A DNA stretch of 61,193 nucleotides from Calditrichota bacterium. Lineage in GTDB: Bacteria; Electryoneota; AABM5-125-24; Hatepunaeales; Hatepunaeaceae. The stretch covers positions 1 to 61,193 of the forward strand of contig JABGPL010000016.1 of assembly GCA_018644935.1 (NCBI GenBank), read 5' to 3'. Under the pieces are notes generated by a model that was not told the DNA's origin, ran no database searches, and was given only the letters and a program-made list of their open reading frames with translations. Positions 8,759-17,516 of the stretch are shown piece after piece; position 1 is the first letter of the stretch; every line of letters begins with the position of its first letter. The position numbers and the translations under genes were made by a program.

Positions 8759-9244
8759 TGAATCCGGTATGAATGTGTATTCATAATCTTCAGGTAGTTC
8801 AACTATCTCCGCTCTTATCGGGTTTTCAAAAATGTAATTCCACTTTTCCAAAAACTCACTTTCGTTCCTGAGTATTCTGTCATGACTTTCTGGTTGCCAG
8901 ACTTGTCCGTTCCTTTGAAGGTGCTCATTGATCTTTCTTGCACTATATCCTTTAATGGTCTTAAGAATATCAGACAACTCGTGCCAATTTCCAGAGGATT
9001 TTTCTAATGGATGCATAATTGCATGAACGTGATCTGGCATTACAACTGCAATATGAAGAAGAATTCGAGATAAATGAAAGAATTTCAATGCGTCAAGTGT
9101 TATTTTTCTGCACTCGGGATCAAGTTCATTCAAAACTGTATTGAATGTAACATAGTAAACACCTCCATCCATTCTCCAGTGTGGTAGATGTCTTCTTGGT
9201 TTTCTAAGTTCTGACACAATTAATCCAGTTATCTGATAATCCAA
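8750..9244 (-). CDS. REP-associated tyrosine transposase (RAYT, IS200/Y1 type)
   Basis: A 164-aa protein of the Y1_Tnp fold. The HUH metal-binding pair is in VVMPDHVHAIMHP (about residues 67-79). The basic N-terminus (RKPRRHLPHWRMDGGVYYVTF) and the C-terminal segment (VWQPESHDRILRNESEFLEK, then NYIFENPIRAEIV) are typical of RAYTs. The catalytic Tyr is expected in the helix near KTIKGYSARKINEHL. RAYTs cut and join single-stranded DNA at REP hairpins, recognising a GTAG foot. Family A REP elements border the gene on both sides (8639-8758 and 9283-9307). It is intact and lies between the barrel gene and the ABC genes in the same direction, so it appears to have settled within a former operon. 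Confidence 0.9.
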   Translation of the reverse strand: MDYQITGLIVSELRKPRRHLPHWRMDGGVYYVTFNTVLNELDPECRKITLDALKFFHLSRILLHIAVVMPDHVHAIMHPLEKSSGNWHELSDILKTIKGYSARKINEHLQRNGQVWQPESHDRILRNESEFLEKWNYIFENPIRAEIVELPEDYEYTFIPDSVG

Positions 9245-9282
9245 TCATATGAATTGTTACAATTTGATCGCTCTTCGAGCGA

Positions 9283-9307
9283 GGACAGGCAGGAATGCCT
9301 ATCCTAC
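9283..9307 (-). repeat. REP hairpin with GTAG foot, family A copy 3
   Basis: On the minus strand it reads GTAGGATAGGCATTC followed by CTGCCTGTCC. The companion small hairpin TCGCTCTTCGAGCGA lies next to it at 9268-9282. It lies upstream of the RAYT gene, 25 bp from the stop of the barrel gene. Confidence 0.8.
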
Positions 9308-9331
9308 TGGCAATCATATTTTGTCTTGCTG

Positions 9332-10477
9332 TTAATAATTCCAAACAATCATCACCCCACCGCCATACCCTCTGCCGAGACCACTCCGATTTGATATCGC
9401 CACCAATTCTCTCGAATCAGGATACCTGTACACGCTAAAATGCAGGTCAATCGTTTCATAGTTCCTGCGCCAGTCGAAATACAGGAATGCCTTTTTCATG
9501 TCCCAATCCCAATATCCCATTAACATCGGGGTGTCTTTGAAACTAACGGGCATATTCATCATAACTGCAGATGTGTGGGAGTCCATACCAGATTCGAGTA
9601 ACTCGCCCGACTGGTTAATTGTGAGATGTTCTACCATACAGTATAAACCGCTGCCAATTGGTAGAGTGTAATCTATTCCAGTGGTTAGCATTTTAGTCCA
9701 CTGATGTCGAATTCGTTCATGATCGTTATTAAGAGCAACAGCTTCAAACCAGACTCCAACCTCAATGTCCCATCTCCCATCTAATGCAAAACGACTCTCT
9801 GTGTAACGAGGATCGTATAATTCGTCCCGGCGGTCCAAAATTGCAGTTTGTCTTTGGTGGAAGGTCACTGCAATTTCACCTCGTGGGACAGGATATTGTA
9901 TTCTTCCACCATAACCAGGTTCATCTCCTATTGTCGGGTAAGGATCAATGCCTTTTAACTCATCATTCTTATAAAGCCCCCACAACCAGAGATTCGCATT
10001 ATTGTCCCAGAATCGGCGAAATAGTGCACCCCACACACCATCGGTTTGGCTTGTTGGATCACGAGGATCTATTTGATCGAACCAGCGTAGTGATCGCAAA
10101 AGTTGGGCTGGACCGAAATTTATTTTCTGCAGCCCAATTCGAAAATCGGAGCGATTAGTGGTTACTCTCAATTTCAATCTGTATAGCTTTGTATCAGAGT
10201 ATGTCTTACTGTCTCTGATTGTTTCCCATAAGTTGAAGGAAACATCTGTATCGATTGATAGCCCGTTATTAAATTTTCTGACCAGAGACCATTCGGGAAT
10301 GTAACGAGCACTGAATTGATGGGTCTCAGTGTCTTCATAAAAGGTCGACTCTGTCCATCCCGAGACCTGACCCTTGAAGCCGAGTTTGACTTTATGGTTG
10401 TCAGCTCTTAGATCGCCTATTGACAAACTAACTAGGATAACCATGACAACACAGATGGGGGGGTGGCTAATTATCAT
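9332..10477 (-). CDS. putative outer-membrane beta-barrel protein
   Basis: A protein of about 381 aa. The ATG at 10477 is chosen (GGGAG seven bases upstream) over the ATG at 10507; it overlaps the end of the TetR gene by 11 bases. A signal peptide ends near GDLRADN. The rest is a run of alternating amphipathic strands with many aromatic residues and ends in an aromatic-rich final strand (GYGGGVMIVWNY), as in outer-membrane barrels of the DUF1302/porin-like type. It is coupled to the regulator and lies in front of the LolCDE-like genes. A plausible role is outer-membrane partner or exit port of that transporter, which is inferred from position only. I cannot assign a named family with certainty. 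Confidence 0.65.
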   Translation of the reverse strand: MIISHPPICVVMVILVSLSIGDLRADNHKVKLGFKGQVSGWTESTFYEDTETHQFSARYIPEWSLVRKFNNGLSIDTDVSFNLWETIRDSKTYSDTKLYRLKLRVTTNRSDFRIGLQKINFGPAQLLRSLRWFDQIDPRDPTSQTDGVWGALFRRFWDNNANLWLWGLYKNDELKGIDPYPTIGDEPGYGGRIQYPVPRGEIAVTFHQRQTAILDRRDELYDPRYTESRFALDGRWDIEVGVWFEAVALNNDHERIRHQWTKMLTTGIDYTLPIGSGLYCMVEHLTINQSGELLESGMDSHTSAVMMNMPVSFKDTPMLMGYWDWDMKKAFLYFDWRRNYETIDLHFSVYRYPDSRELVAISNRSGLGRGYGGGVMIVWNY

Positions 10478-11078
10478 CGTTTTGCTCCCGTTTACCGAAT
10501 ATTCCATAGAAAATGAATTCGTTCATTGTGCGTGCCATTTCAGAGTTGTCCGGGAATAGCATTCTCACCTCCGGATCCTTAATTAACTCGCGGATTTTAA
10601 GGGTCAATGTCAGGATTACTTCAGGTCTCAGGTCACTACGAATATTTCCACTTGCTTGCTCTTTTTGGAAAAAGTCAATGAACAATGCCATGAAGCGTTT
10701 CAGAGTAGTCTGAATCAACTCTCCCAGATCAGCCTCAGAATCGAGCAAATCGGTCACAAATGCTTCCCCCCAATACTCAACCTGTTTGAGCTTGTAATCG
10801 ATCATCTCCTCAACTTTATCAGTCAGAGGACGATTGCTTTCGATTAACTCCGAGAACCATTTATATCCAATTTCATAGTTTTCTATGAGAAGGTGTTTGA
10901 CAAGTTCGATCTTGTTGGGAAAATACTTATAAAAAGTCGCCTTTGATATAGATGCGGCTTCACACAACTCTTCAACCGTGACCCTTTTAAAGCCATATTT
11001 TCGGAATGTCTCGAAAGATGTGCTCTTAATGTGTGACTGTTTTGCAGTCTGGGTGTTCGAAAGTGAACTGTCAGGCAT
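10467..11078 (-). CDS. TetR/AcrR family transcriptional regulator
   Basis: A 203-aa protein. The N-terminal helix-turn-helix is clear: FRKYGFKRVTVEELCEAASI followed by SKATFYKYFPNKIELVKHLL (about residues 25-65), the classical TetR motif. The C-terminal part is all-helical and ligand-specific, without recognisable identity. It is the first gene of the minus-strand unit and overlaps the barrel gene. A near-perfect inverted repeat overlaps its own promoter (11100-11141), so it probably represses itself and the transport genes until a ligand binds. Confidence 0.88.
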   Translation of the reverse strand: MPDSSLSNTQTAKQSHIKSTSFETFRKYGFKRVTVEELCEAASISKATFYKYFPNKIELVKHLLIENYEIGYKWFSELIESNRPLTDKVEEMIDYKLKQVEYWGEAFVTDLLDSEADLGELIQTTLKRFMALFIDFFQKEQASGNIRSDLRPEVILTLTLKIRELIKDPEVRMLFPDNSEMARTMNEFIFYGIFGKREQNDDN

Positions 11079-11099
11079 AAAAATAAACCAATGTGTTAG

Positions 11100-11149
11100 A
11101 ACTAGACGATATTTACTTATAATCTATGATATCGTATAGTTAATGTCAA
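11100..11149 (-). promoter_or_regulatory. promoter and candidate TetR operator
   Basis: On the minus strand TTGACA (complement of 11144-11149) is followed 17 bp later by TAGATT, a reasonable sigma-70-type pair for the TetR gene. AACTAGACGAT (11100-11110) and ATCGTATAGTT (11131-11141) are inverted repeats with one mismatch, centred over the promoter. This placement suits an autoregulatory TetR operator. It is sequence-based inference without binding data. Confidence 0.5.
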
Positions 11150-11336
11150 GTCGTTTGCGAAAAACATCATGTCAATGTAAAACTATGGGTAGATTTAGTT
11201 AATTTGGAAGGCAATTAATTAATATTCCAACTGAAATGTTTTCTAAACTCTTACTCAAACCCTATATTACAACTATACTCAGTCAAAGTACTCCATGTGT
11301 ATTTCAGGTTTATAAAATGGGACCGGGAGTTTCTGT

Positions 11337-11708
11337 ATGTGGTTTTTCTTGGTGTTGGGGTGGGTTATTTCCTTTCTGGTTTATTTGCATGCCAGAAGGA
11401 AGTGGAGTGATCACGAAATTGAAAGGTTGTTGAATAATTTTGCTGGGTTCTATTTCGGGTTTTATGTTCTGACCCTGATTCTTTCAGGTGTAATGTCGCT
11501 TGTACTGATTGGGTTTGGAGTTTTCAAGTTCAAGCCACATCCAGATCCCATAGAACATTTGATGATTGCATTCACGACGAGTATCCTCACGACATGGATA
11601 GCAAAATTCCGGTTGAAGCAACTTCACCGCCCAGGTCTGTTAGTATCTTTACTGATTATTCAAGTTTCAATATATACACTGCTTGTTGTTTTGCATACTC
11701 TGTTTTAA
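11337..11708 (+). CDS. small integral membrane protein, unknown function
   Basis: A 123-aa protein with about four hydrophobic segments: MWFFLVLGWVISFLVYL, NNFAGFYFGFYVLTLILSG running into VMSLVLIGFGVF, a weaker one near MIAFTTSILTTWI, and a last one LLVSLLIIQVSIYTLLVVL. Arg/Lys-rich loops (HARRKWSDHEIER, KFRLKQLHRP) suggest cytoplasmic sides. The ATG at 11337 has GGGAG about seven bases upstream. No family is recognised. The next small gene starts 31 bp later in the same direction and may be co-transcribed. Confidence 0.55.
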   Translation: MWFFLVLGWVISFLVYLHARRKWSDHEIERLLNNFAGFYFGFYVLTLILSGVMSLVLIGFGVFKFKPHPDPIEHLMIAFTTSILTTWIAKFRLKQLHRPGLLVSLLIIQVSIYTLLVVLHTLF

Positions 11709-11739
11709 TACTTCACAAACCAAATATGGAGGAGTAACA

Positions 11740-11976
11740 ATGGATATTCAGGAACATGAGAAGAAGTTTTTAGAGAAACTGCTGGAATACAGAAACGCTG
11801 ATCCTGATTCATATTGGCCGTTCAGGCTGATACAAGTCTACGCTGGTGCAACAGGATATGATGCTGACAAATTGGCTAAAAAATTGACCGATGAAGAGCT
11901 GATTATGTATCATGAGAAAGCAGAGGATTGCATCATGATAACGGATAAAGGTGCTGCAATATTGACCGGTTCTTGA
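11740..11976 (+). CDS. small hypothetical protein, possible winged-helix domain
   Basis: A 78-aa protein starting at the ATG at 11740, which has a strong GGAGGAG six bases upstream; a longer frame opening at 11683 lacks this. It is mostly helical and charged (MDIQEHEKKFLEKLLEYRNA). It ends in EDCIMITDKGAAILTGS, which looks like the wing and last helix of small winged-helix domains. Function is unknown; it probably shares a transcript with the small membrane protein upstream. Confidence 0.55.
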   Translation: MDIQEHEKKFLEKLLEYRNADPDSYWPFRLIQVYAGATGYDADKLAKKLTDEELIMYHEKAEDCIMITDKGAAILTGS

Positions 11977-12128
11977 TTTGCTGATAATGTTTGAATGAAA
12001 CCTCGGTTGATGTGAGTTTTCTTTACCCACCACTAAACTGCCTGTAAAATCCGATTTCGATCTTGTTTTGATGGCTATTATTTGTTATTTTAAATAATGG
12101 ACATTACTTTTTTACGACTGCGTGCGAG

Positions 12129-12431
12129 ATGAAATCGTTAATAGCGATTATTGTCTTGTCTGTGCAACTAAATCTCTTCGCAGGGAATGTACAGAGCAGC
12201 TCAGGATCAGGTTTATCTGAACTTCCGACAATGAGAATTCGGAATCAGGTTCACTCTGTTCATGCAAAAAAGCCCGTATGGGTGAGTTCGCTTCAGTCTT
12301 CAACTAACAACAAAAAGCGGGAAATGATCAAAAAAAGACCAGAATGGAGGCGGTGGGTTGAGCCGGCTTTAGTTACAATATGTGCAGGTACAACCGTTTA
12401 TATCATGTACAGTGCGCGAGGACGAAAATGA
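12129..12431 (+). CDS. small exported or membrane protein preceding bamD
   Basis: A 100-aa protein: N-terminal signal sequence (MKSLIAIIVLSVQLNLFAGN), a Ser/Lys/Arg-rich middle, and a C-terminal hydrophobic helix (WVEPALVTICAGTTVYIMYS) ending in ARGRK. The layout suggests a periplasmic linker held at the inner membrane by its C-terminus. Its stop codon overlaps the bamD start (ATGA), so the two are probably translated together. I do not recognise the family; the coupling hints at a role in envelope assembly. Confidence 0.6.
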   Translation: MKSLIAIIVLSVQLNLFAGNVQSSSGSGLSELPTMRIRNQVHSVHAKKPVWVSSLQSSTNNKKREMIKKRPEWRRWVEPALVTICAGTTVYIMYSARGRK

Positions 12432-13213
12432 ACAGTCGCTTCCTGTACACGGCATTAATTAGCATATTCGCAATAGCCATGATCATTGGTTGTGCGCCTA
12501 AACCAGTGTTCGATGAAATGCAACCAGATGCTATCTATCGTTATCTCGTAGAGCAATTTGAGAAAGAGAAGTACTTTAGTGCCTCGGAAGGTTTGGCATA
12601 CTTTACCCTCCATTATTCCGGTCATGCAGTTGTCGACAGCGCGCAATATATGCTCGGTCAGTGTCATTTTCATATGGATGAGTATTTGCTGGCTGCTGAC
12701 GCATTTGAGGAATTATCGAGAAGGTTTCCAAGCAGTCCTCTAGTTCCGGAAGCCATGTTTATGATCGGGCAGTGTTTTTGGGAGGTTTCACCAAAGTTCT
12801 CTCTCGATCAAGCATATACTTTACGGGCAATTGATGCCCTCCAGGCTTTTATTGATTATTTTCCCAATCACACGCTTCGAGTTGCTGAAGCACAGGTAAA
12901 GATCGGAGCATGCCGCGAGAAACTTGCCCACAAACAATACTCGAATGGTCTGATTTACCAGAAGATGAAAGACTTTTCAGCCTCAATCATATACTTTCAG
13001 GGAGTGGTCGATCAGTATTATGATACGCCCTGGGCGGCAAAATCCGGATTTATGATAGCCGAGAGTTTCCGGAAAAATACCCGGTTTGATGACGCTATTG
13101 AAGGATATCGGTTATTCCTGCAGAAATACCCGAATCATGAGTGGAGTACTCGAGCCAAGGTGGCGATTGATGATACAATTGCACAGAGATCAGTCTCTGA
13201 AAAATCGGGATAG
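12428..13213 (+). CDS. bamD: outer membrane protein assembly factor BamD (TPR lipoprotein)
   Basis: A 261-aa lipoprotein beginning at the ATG at 12428, which overlaps the previous stop; a frame opening at 12380 would lack the signal. The lipobox is AMIIGC, with Cys at about residue 21. About five TPR-like repeats follow (YLVEQFEKEKYFSASEGLAY, YMLGQCHFHMDEYLLAADAF, EELSRRFPSSPLVPEAMFMI, RKNTRFDDAIEGYRLFLQKY), matching YfiO/BamD in order and length. BamD is the essential partner of BamA in inserting beta-barrel proteins into the outer membrane. nadD follows 5 bp later, a pairing seen in several FCB-type genomes. Confidence 0.85.
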   Translation: MNSRFLYTALISIFAIAMIIGCAPKPVFDEMQPDAIYRYLVEQFEKEKYFSASEGLAYFTLHYSGHAVVDSAQYMLGQCHFHMDEYLLAADAFEELSRRFPSSPLVPEAMFMIGQCFWEVSPKFSLDQAYTLRAIDALQAFIDYFPNHTLRVAEAQVKIGACREKLAHKQYSNGLIYQKMKDFSASIIYFQGVVDQYYDTPWAAKSGFMIAESFRKNTRFDDAIEGYRLFLQKYPNHEWSTRAKVAIDDTIAQRSVSEKSG

Positions 13214-13218
13214 TATTA

Positions 13219-13818
13219 GTGTCTCGAAAAAAGAGGATCGGTATTTTTGGTGGCAGTTTTGATCCGCCGCATATAGGGCACTTGATTTGTGCACGGTCTG
13301 TTGCTGAAGAATTAGAACTTGATCAGATATTAATTATTCCGACGGCGGTTCAACCGGGCAAACCAAATGGATCAGTAGAAAGTACTGAAGATCGCTGGGA
13401 GATGGTGAAAGCGATGACTTCAGGCGATAGTCTTTTTAAGCCTCTCAAAATTGAGATTGAGCGGGGAGGGACAAGTTATACCGTTGATACTCTCAGAGTT
13501 TTAAGGCAAGAGTACCCCGTTGAAGATGTAGATTTGTTCTTACTCCTCGGCTTTGATTCTGCTAATGGAATTGAGAAATGGCGGGAGCCTGATGCTGTAA
13601 CTGATTTGGCGCAACTTGCCGTGATGCAAAGAGTTGGGGACACCAGCGATGGTCTGCCCAAACCTTGGTGTGACAAAATGATTGTGGTGAACACACCTGT
13701 AATTGAGATATCATCGACTAATATCCGGCAGAGGCTAAAACATAAACTTCCAATAGGGATGATGACTGGAGAAAGTGTCTTGATGATCATAGAGAAAAAC
13801 AAACTCTATTCTCAATGA
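13219..13818 (+). CDS. nadD: nicotinate-nucleotide adenylyltransferase
   Basis: A 199-aa nucleotidyltransferase with the GSFDPPHIGH motif (about residues 11-20) and the C-terminal ISSTNIRQRL motif that binds ATP phosphates. It converts nicotinate mononucleotide and ATP to nicotinate adenine dinucleotide in NAD synthesis. It starts at GTG (13219), five bases after the bamD stop. Length and motifs are ordinary for NadD; PPAT (CoaD) is excluded because it is shorter and has a different active-site context. Confidence 0.92.
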   Translation: MSRKKRIGIFGGSFDPPHIGHLICARSVAEELELDQILIIPTAVQPGKPNGSVESTEDRWEMVKAMTSGDSLFKPLKIEIERGGTSYTVDTLRVLRQEYPVEDVDLFLLLGFDSANGIEKWREPDAVTDLAQLAVMQRVGDTSDGLPKPWCDKMIVVNTPVIEISSTNIRQRLKHKLPIGMMTGESVLMIIEKNKLYSQ

Positions 13819-14159
13819 CAGGATTTGATTAAACTAAAACTTGACTTCACAATAAAATGTGCTTAATTTTCTTTTTTTGCGCTCAACTTTTTAAGCCTTT
13901 TTTAACACTGTATATCTTTCTAAGACAAGTTTTTATATCAGTGTTGTGAGTGCAGGTGGTGAAAAGACAGAAATAATTAATTTGAAATAATAAATCGTAG
14001 GTTTTTAACTTACGAGATGCAGGCTTTAAATTTAGATTCGAGACGCTATCTCAAAAAAGCTTTTGCATTCATGATTCGTGATTAAAACAGGTTACACTGT
14101 TTGATCATAACAACTTTGAGAATGTCTCAGATTAGGATTATCAATTTACAGGAGAGAAA
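13819..14159 (+). other. intergenic region with a weak promoter candidate
   Basis: This is a 341-bp AT-rich gap with no credible reading frame. TTGACT (13841-13846) and TAATTT (13864-13869) are 17 bp apart and could serve the 950-aa secreted protein, but the -10 is poor. The segment ends with AGGAGAG, a strong ribosome-binding site for the ATG at 14160. Confidence 0.3.
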
Positions 14160-17012
14160 ATGAGAGTAGGTGTTGCATTTTTTTTGGTTGCATTACTGTT
14201 AGTATCAGCTGTAACAGTAAACGCAAACCAGTTCGGCACTGAAGCACAATGTGTAACGATCGGTTCAGACGGGCGCGAGTATCCGGGTCATGGACCTCAG
14301 CGCGATCCAGTTGGCGATGACTGGATTATGTATGACAACGGTGAACCATCAGGTCTTATTGTGGGTAGGTCATATTGGTCAAAAGTTACTTTTACCCCGG
14401 TAAGTACTTTCAGACTTCAGGCAATTCACGTCCTTCCCCTGAATCAGGGACCAAATAACGATGAATCCATGCAGGTCAGAGTTTATTCAGAAGATCAAGA
14501 TAACAACGGTTTAGTTGAACTTCTTTATGAAACCACAATTGATGAGGTAAACGAGTTTGCTAATGATGCAGAACACGTGATTTTGCTTGAGGAAGACGAA
14601 TTTGTTGAGTTCGATGCAAATGAGAGCTTCACAATTATGTATGATGCTCCAGGTGGACCATACAATGCTGGTCAAAATGGAGCGGGTTGGTGGAATATCT
14701 ATGACGGTGCAAATAATGGTCGTCGCAGTTTTTACAACGTAATTGATGATTTCGGTGATGAGCCTTCAGACAGTCACGATGACTGGATCGATTTGAATGG
14801 TGACTTGATCCTGCGTGCCAATGGAACTTATCTTGATGCTTTTATTGATCTTGAGCTCATTGCACTATACAATGAAAATGATAACTGGTTGGTGATTCCC
14901 GAATCAGAGCAGATTTTCACTGTTGATGTAATGAATAACGGCGATGATGTTGAATTTAGTGTTGTAACATTCCAGGTAATGAACCTTGACGGTGATGTCG
15001 TTTGGGACAATCAAGTCATTGTTGATGCGATTGGTGAAGGTGATGAGGTTTCCGTATCCGCCGAAGAGGCATGGACCGTTCCTGCAGATCTTGGTAATTA
15101 TCAAGTATGGTGTATAGTTGAAGCAGAAGATGATGCAAATGATGAGAACAATCAAGCCGCACTAGATCAGGTTGCATGTAATCCCTATTCGGAAGAAGAC
15201 ATAGACCAGTGGATTAGCTTCACAGACGGTACAGTAGAAACTTCGACCGCATGGAATGAAGATTCCGGCTGGGCAGTTGCATTCCATCACCCCGGTGAAG
15301 GTTATGATCCCATTCAGTTGGACGCTTTCCGGGTTCAAGTCTGGGTTGAGGCTGATGCTGAAATAGAACTGGATTTCAACATCCATATCCTTGATCTTGA
15401 AGCTCGTTTGGTCACCCCAATCTGGGTAGGAACGGCAACTACAACAGGTCAAGGTGAAGACCTGTTAGGTGGAACTGTTGAGTGGGTTGAAGTATCCCCC
15501 GAGTGGGAAGACGAAGAACTTAATTTCTGTGGTGTCGGTAAAGCCTTTATGGTTACCTATTTCTATGATAATGAGACACGCTTCCCGCAGGATACAGATC
15601 CTCCATTTGCAGGAACAAATTCAATAATGCCGTCCGCACATCTGAACACACAAGATGATGGTCAGGGCTACGGTTTCTCCAATTCAGGAGATTACCCGAT
15701 TGAAGCGCAGATAAGTAAGTTTGATGGTGTAATTCCTGGTAAACATCTCGAGATTACTCCTGAAGCAATAGACTTTGGTTTTAATCTTGAACTCAACACC
15801 GATTACGTAATTGAAGCAGAATTTGCTTCGGTTGGTAGCGAAGATGTAAATGTTTCCAATATCCGGATTTCACCAACACTAAATGGCATTGTTACAGTTG
15901 AACCCAGTCGTGATATTGATATCCCATCTGGTCAATCAGCAATTGTCACAATAACATTCAACGCCTCTGAAGATATCACGAGTGACACGCAATTATTGGT
16001 TTCCAACGATACGGAAGACGCTCAGATTCGCTGGCCATTTATGGCTTCAACCGGTGGCGCTCCTGGTGCTCATCTTGAAACAGCAGAAATGGATCTTGAC
16101 CTTGGCTACAACCTTGCAATGAATGAAGATCACGTAATTGTTGGTACTTTGACTGCAAACGGTGACGAAGCCGTTCATGTCAATACCATTATGATTCCCG
16201 AAGAATTTGCCAACATGATTACAGTTGATCCTGCTGGTGACTTTGATATTGAATCAGGTGCTTCAGCTGAAGTCACATTTACATTCAATACGGCTGAAGA
16301 AATTGAAATAACAACCTTCATTGAAGTTGACAATACATCTGCAGACTCGGATGTTGGCTGGAACTTCCATGCCGCATCAATTCCGATGCCTCCGATGATG
16401 GAAGTTGACCCTGAAGAACTTATGTTCGGTGTTGATCTTGTTGAAAACGAAGATTACGTTATTGATGCGACAATCTCCTCAACTGGTGATGAAGCACTCG
16501 TAATTGAAGGTTTCACAATTCCTGAAGGAATGGGTGACTTTGTCACATTGACATTTGAGGGTGACCTTCCGATAACCTTAGATCCGGAAGCTACACTCGC
16601 AGTCACAGCCACCTTTAACGGTGCTGAAGTCGGAAACATTGACGACAACATCATTATTGTCAATAATTCAGTAAACATGGCTGATTTCGAATGGCATGTT
16701 CGCGGTTCAGTGTTTCCTGATGATGTAACAGAAGCCCCAGTGGTTCCCGCATACTACGGATTATCACAGAATTATCCGAATCCATTTAACCCGCTTACCA
16801 CGATTGATTTCAGTCTTGGCCAGTCGGGCGACGTCACACTTGGTGTCTTTGATCTGAGTGGTCGTCAAGTGCTTGAAGCTGTCAATGCCTACATGCCTGC
16901 TGGTTCTCATTCAGTTGAGATCAATATGGCAGACCTGTCAGCCGGTACTTATCTGTATCGCCTGCACAGTGGAGAATTCACAAGCACCATGAAAATGGTT
17001 CTGATGAAGTAA
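14160..17012 (+). CDS. large secreted protein with three Ig-like repeats and T9SS-type sorting domain
   Basis: A 950-aa protein. The signal peptide (MRVGVAFFLVALLLVSAVTV, then NANQ) is followed by an N-terminal beta-rich region of about 500 residues. Three related units of about 110 residues come next, opening with HLEITPEAIDFGFNLELNTD, HLETAEMDLDLGYNLAMNED and MMEVDPEELMFGVDLVENED; these resemble ASPM/Hydin-type Ig domains. The C-terminal 80 residues are the sorting domain (LSQNYPNPFNPLTTIDFSLG, ending SAGTYLYRLHSGEF). The protein is strongly acidic. AGGAGAG lies just before the ATG and a strong terminator follows, so it is a monocistronic unit. It is likely an abundant cell-surface or matrix protein; no enzyme motif is seen. 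Confidence 0.85.
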   Translation: MRVGVAFFLVALLLVSAVTVNANQFGTEAQCVTIGSDGREYPGHGPQRDPVGDDWIMYDNGEPSGLIVGRSYWSKVTFTPVSTFRLQAIHVLPLNQGPNNDESMQVRVYSEDQDNNGLVELLYETTIDEVNEFANDAEHVILLEEDEFVEFDANESFTIMYDAPGGPYNAGQNGAGWWNIYDGANNGRRSFYNVIDDFGDEPSDSHDDWIDLNGDLILRANGTYLDAFIDLELIALYNENDNWLVIPESEQIFTVDVMNNGDDVEFSVVTFQVMNLDGDVVWDNQVIVDAIGEGDEVSVSAEEAWTVPADLGNYQVWCIVEAEDDANDENNQAALDQVACNPYSEEDIDQWISFTDGTVETSTAWNEDSGWAVAFHHPGEGYDPIQLDAFRVQVWVEADAEIELDFNIHILDLEARLVTPIWVGTATTTGQGEDLLGGTVEWVEVSPEWEDEELNFCGVGKAFMVTYFYDNETRFPQDTDPPFAGTNSIMPSAHLNTQDDGQGYGFSNSGDYPIEAQISKFDGVIPGKHLEITPEAIDFGFNLELNTDYVIEAEFASVGSEDVNVSNIRISPTLNGIVTVEPSRDIDIPSGQSAIVTITFNASEDITSDTQLLVSNDTEDAQIRWPFMASTGGAPGAHLETAEMDLDLGYNLAMNEDHVIVGTLTANGDEAVHVNTIMIPEEFANMITVDPAGDFDIESGASAEVTFTFNTAEEIEITTFIEVDNTSADSDVGWNFHAASIPMPPMMEVDPEELMFGVDLVENEDYVIDATISSTGDEALVIEGFTIPEGMGDFVTLTFEGDLPITLDPEATLAVTATFNGAEVGNIDDNIIIVNNSVNMADFEWHVRGSVFPDDVTEAPVVPAYYGLSQNYPNPFNPLTTIDFSLGQSGDVTLGVFDLSGRQVLEAVNAYMPAGSHSVEINMADLSAGTYLYRLHSGEFTSTMKMVLMK

Positions 17013-17049
17013 GTTTGATTCTTAAGGCATTTGCCTTTGATGTATATAA

Positions 17050-17090
17050 AAATCCGGCTGGTCGCGTGAGCGATCAGCCGGATTTTTTTG
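17050..17090 (+). terminator. rho-independent terminator
   Basis: AATCCGGCTGGTCGC pairs with GCGATCAGCCGGATT (one G-U) around a GTGA loop, followed by a T-run. It lies about 35 bp after the stop of the 950-aa protein gene. Confidence 0.92.
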
Positions 17091-17178
17091 TTTGATTTTA
17101 GTTCTGTTGGGTTTAAAGTGCAATCATAACAGAGCTTGATTGTGATTTCGTATTTGTGAAGTGATTGTTCAGCTTCGC

Positions 17179-17244
17179 GTAGGGGCCAATTTATTGATCC
17201 CTCTCATCTTACCACCAATAAGGGCTTGATAAATCAGCCCCTAC
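17179..17244. repeat. inverted pair of GTAG-foot REP-like elements, family B
   Basis: GTAGGGGCCAATTTATTGAT (plus strand from 17179) faces GTAGGGGCTGATTTATCAAG (minus strand from 17244). The two units are about 24 bp each and complementary over most of their length, so the whole segment can also fold as one long stem. The unit at 4559-4582 is related. The rest of the 17013-17685 gap holds two terminator-like structures and no convincing gene. Confidence 0.65.
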
Positions 17245-17516
17245 GCGAAATTACTTCTACGCAGCGTTATAAACTCCAGCCTCAAATTTTCCGAATGATC
17301 TTTTTTCTTATGTTTGCAATTCTCCGATTTCAGTATTACATTAAAACGAAGTTATGATTTACGATACGAACAAATGGTTAGATTGAAAGTATCCGCATTT
17401 ATCAGTGTGCTGCTCCGGGGAAAAGACAATGTTTTTTATTTTTTAATTTGTAATTTAAAACAACCGTTTAATATCACAATCCTACCCGGTACTCCGGATC
17501 AGGATATCTCTGTTCG

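Noticed and set aside
9784..10158. 124-codon plus-strand frame
   Set aside because: It is antisense to the barrel gene, which has a signal peptide and operon context.
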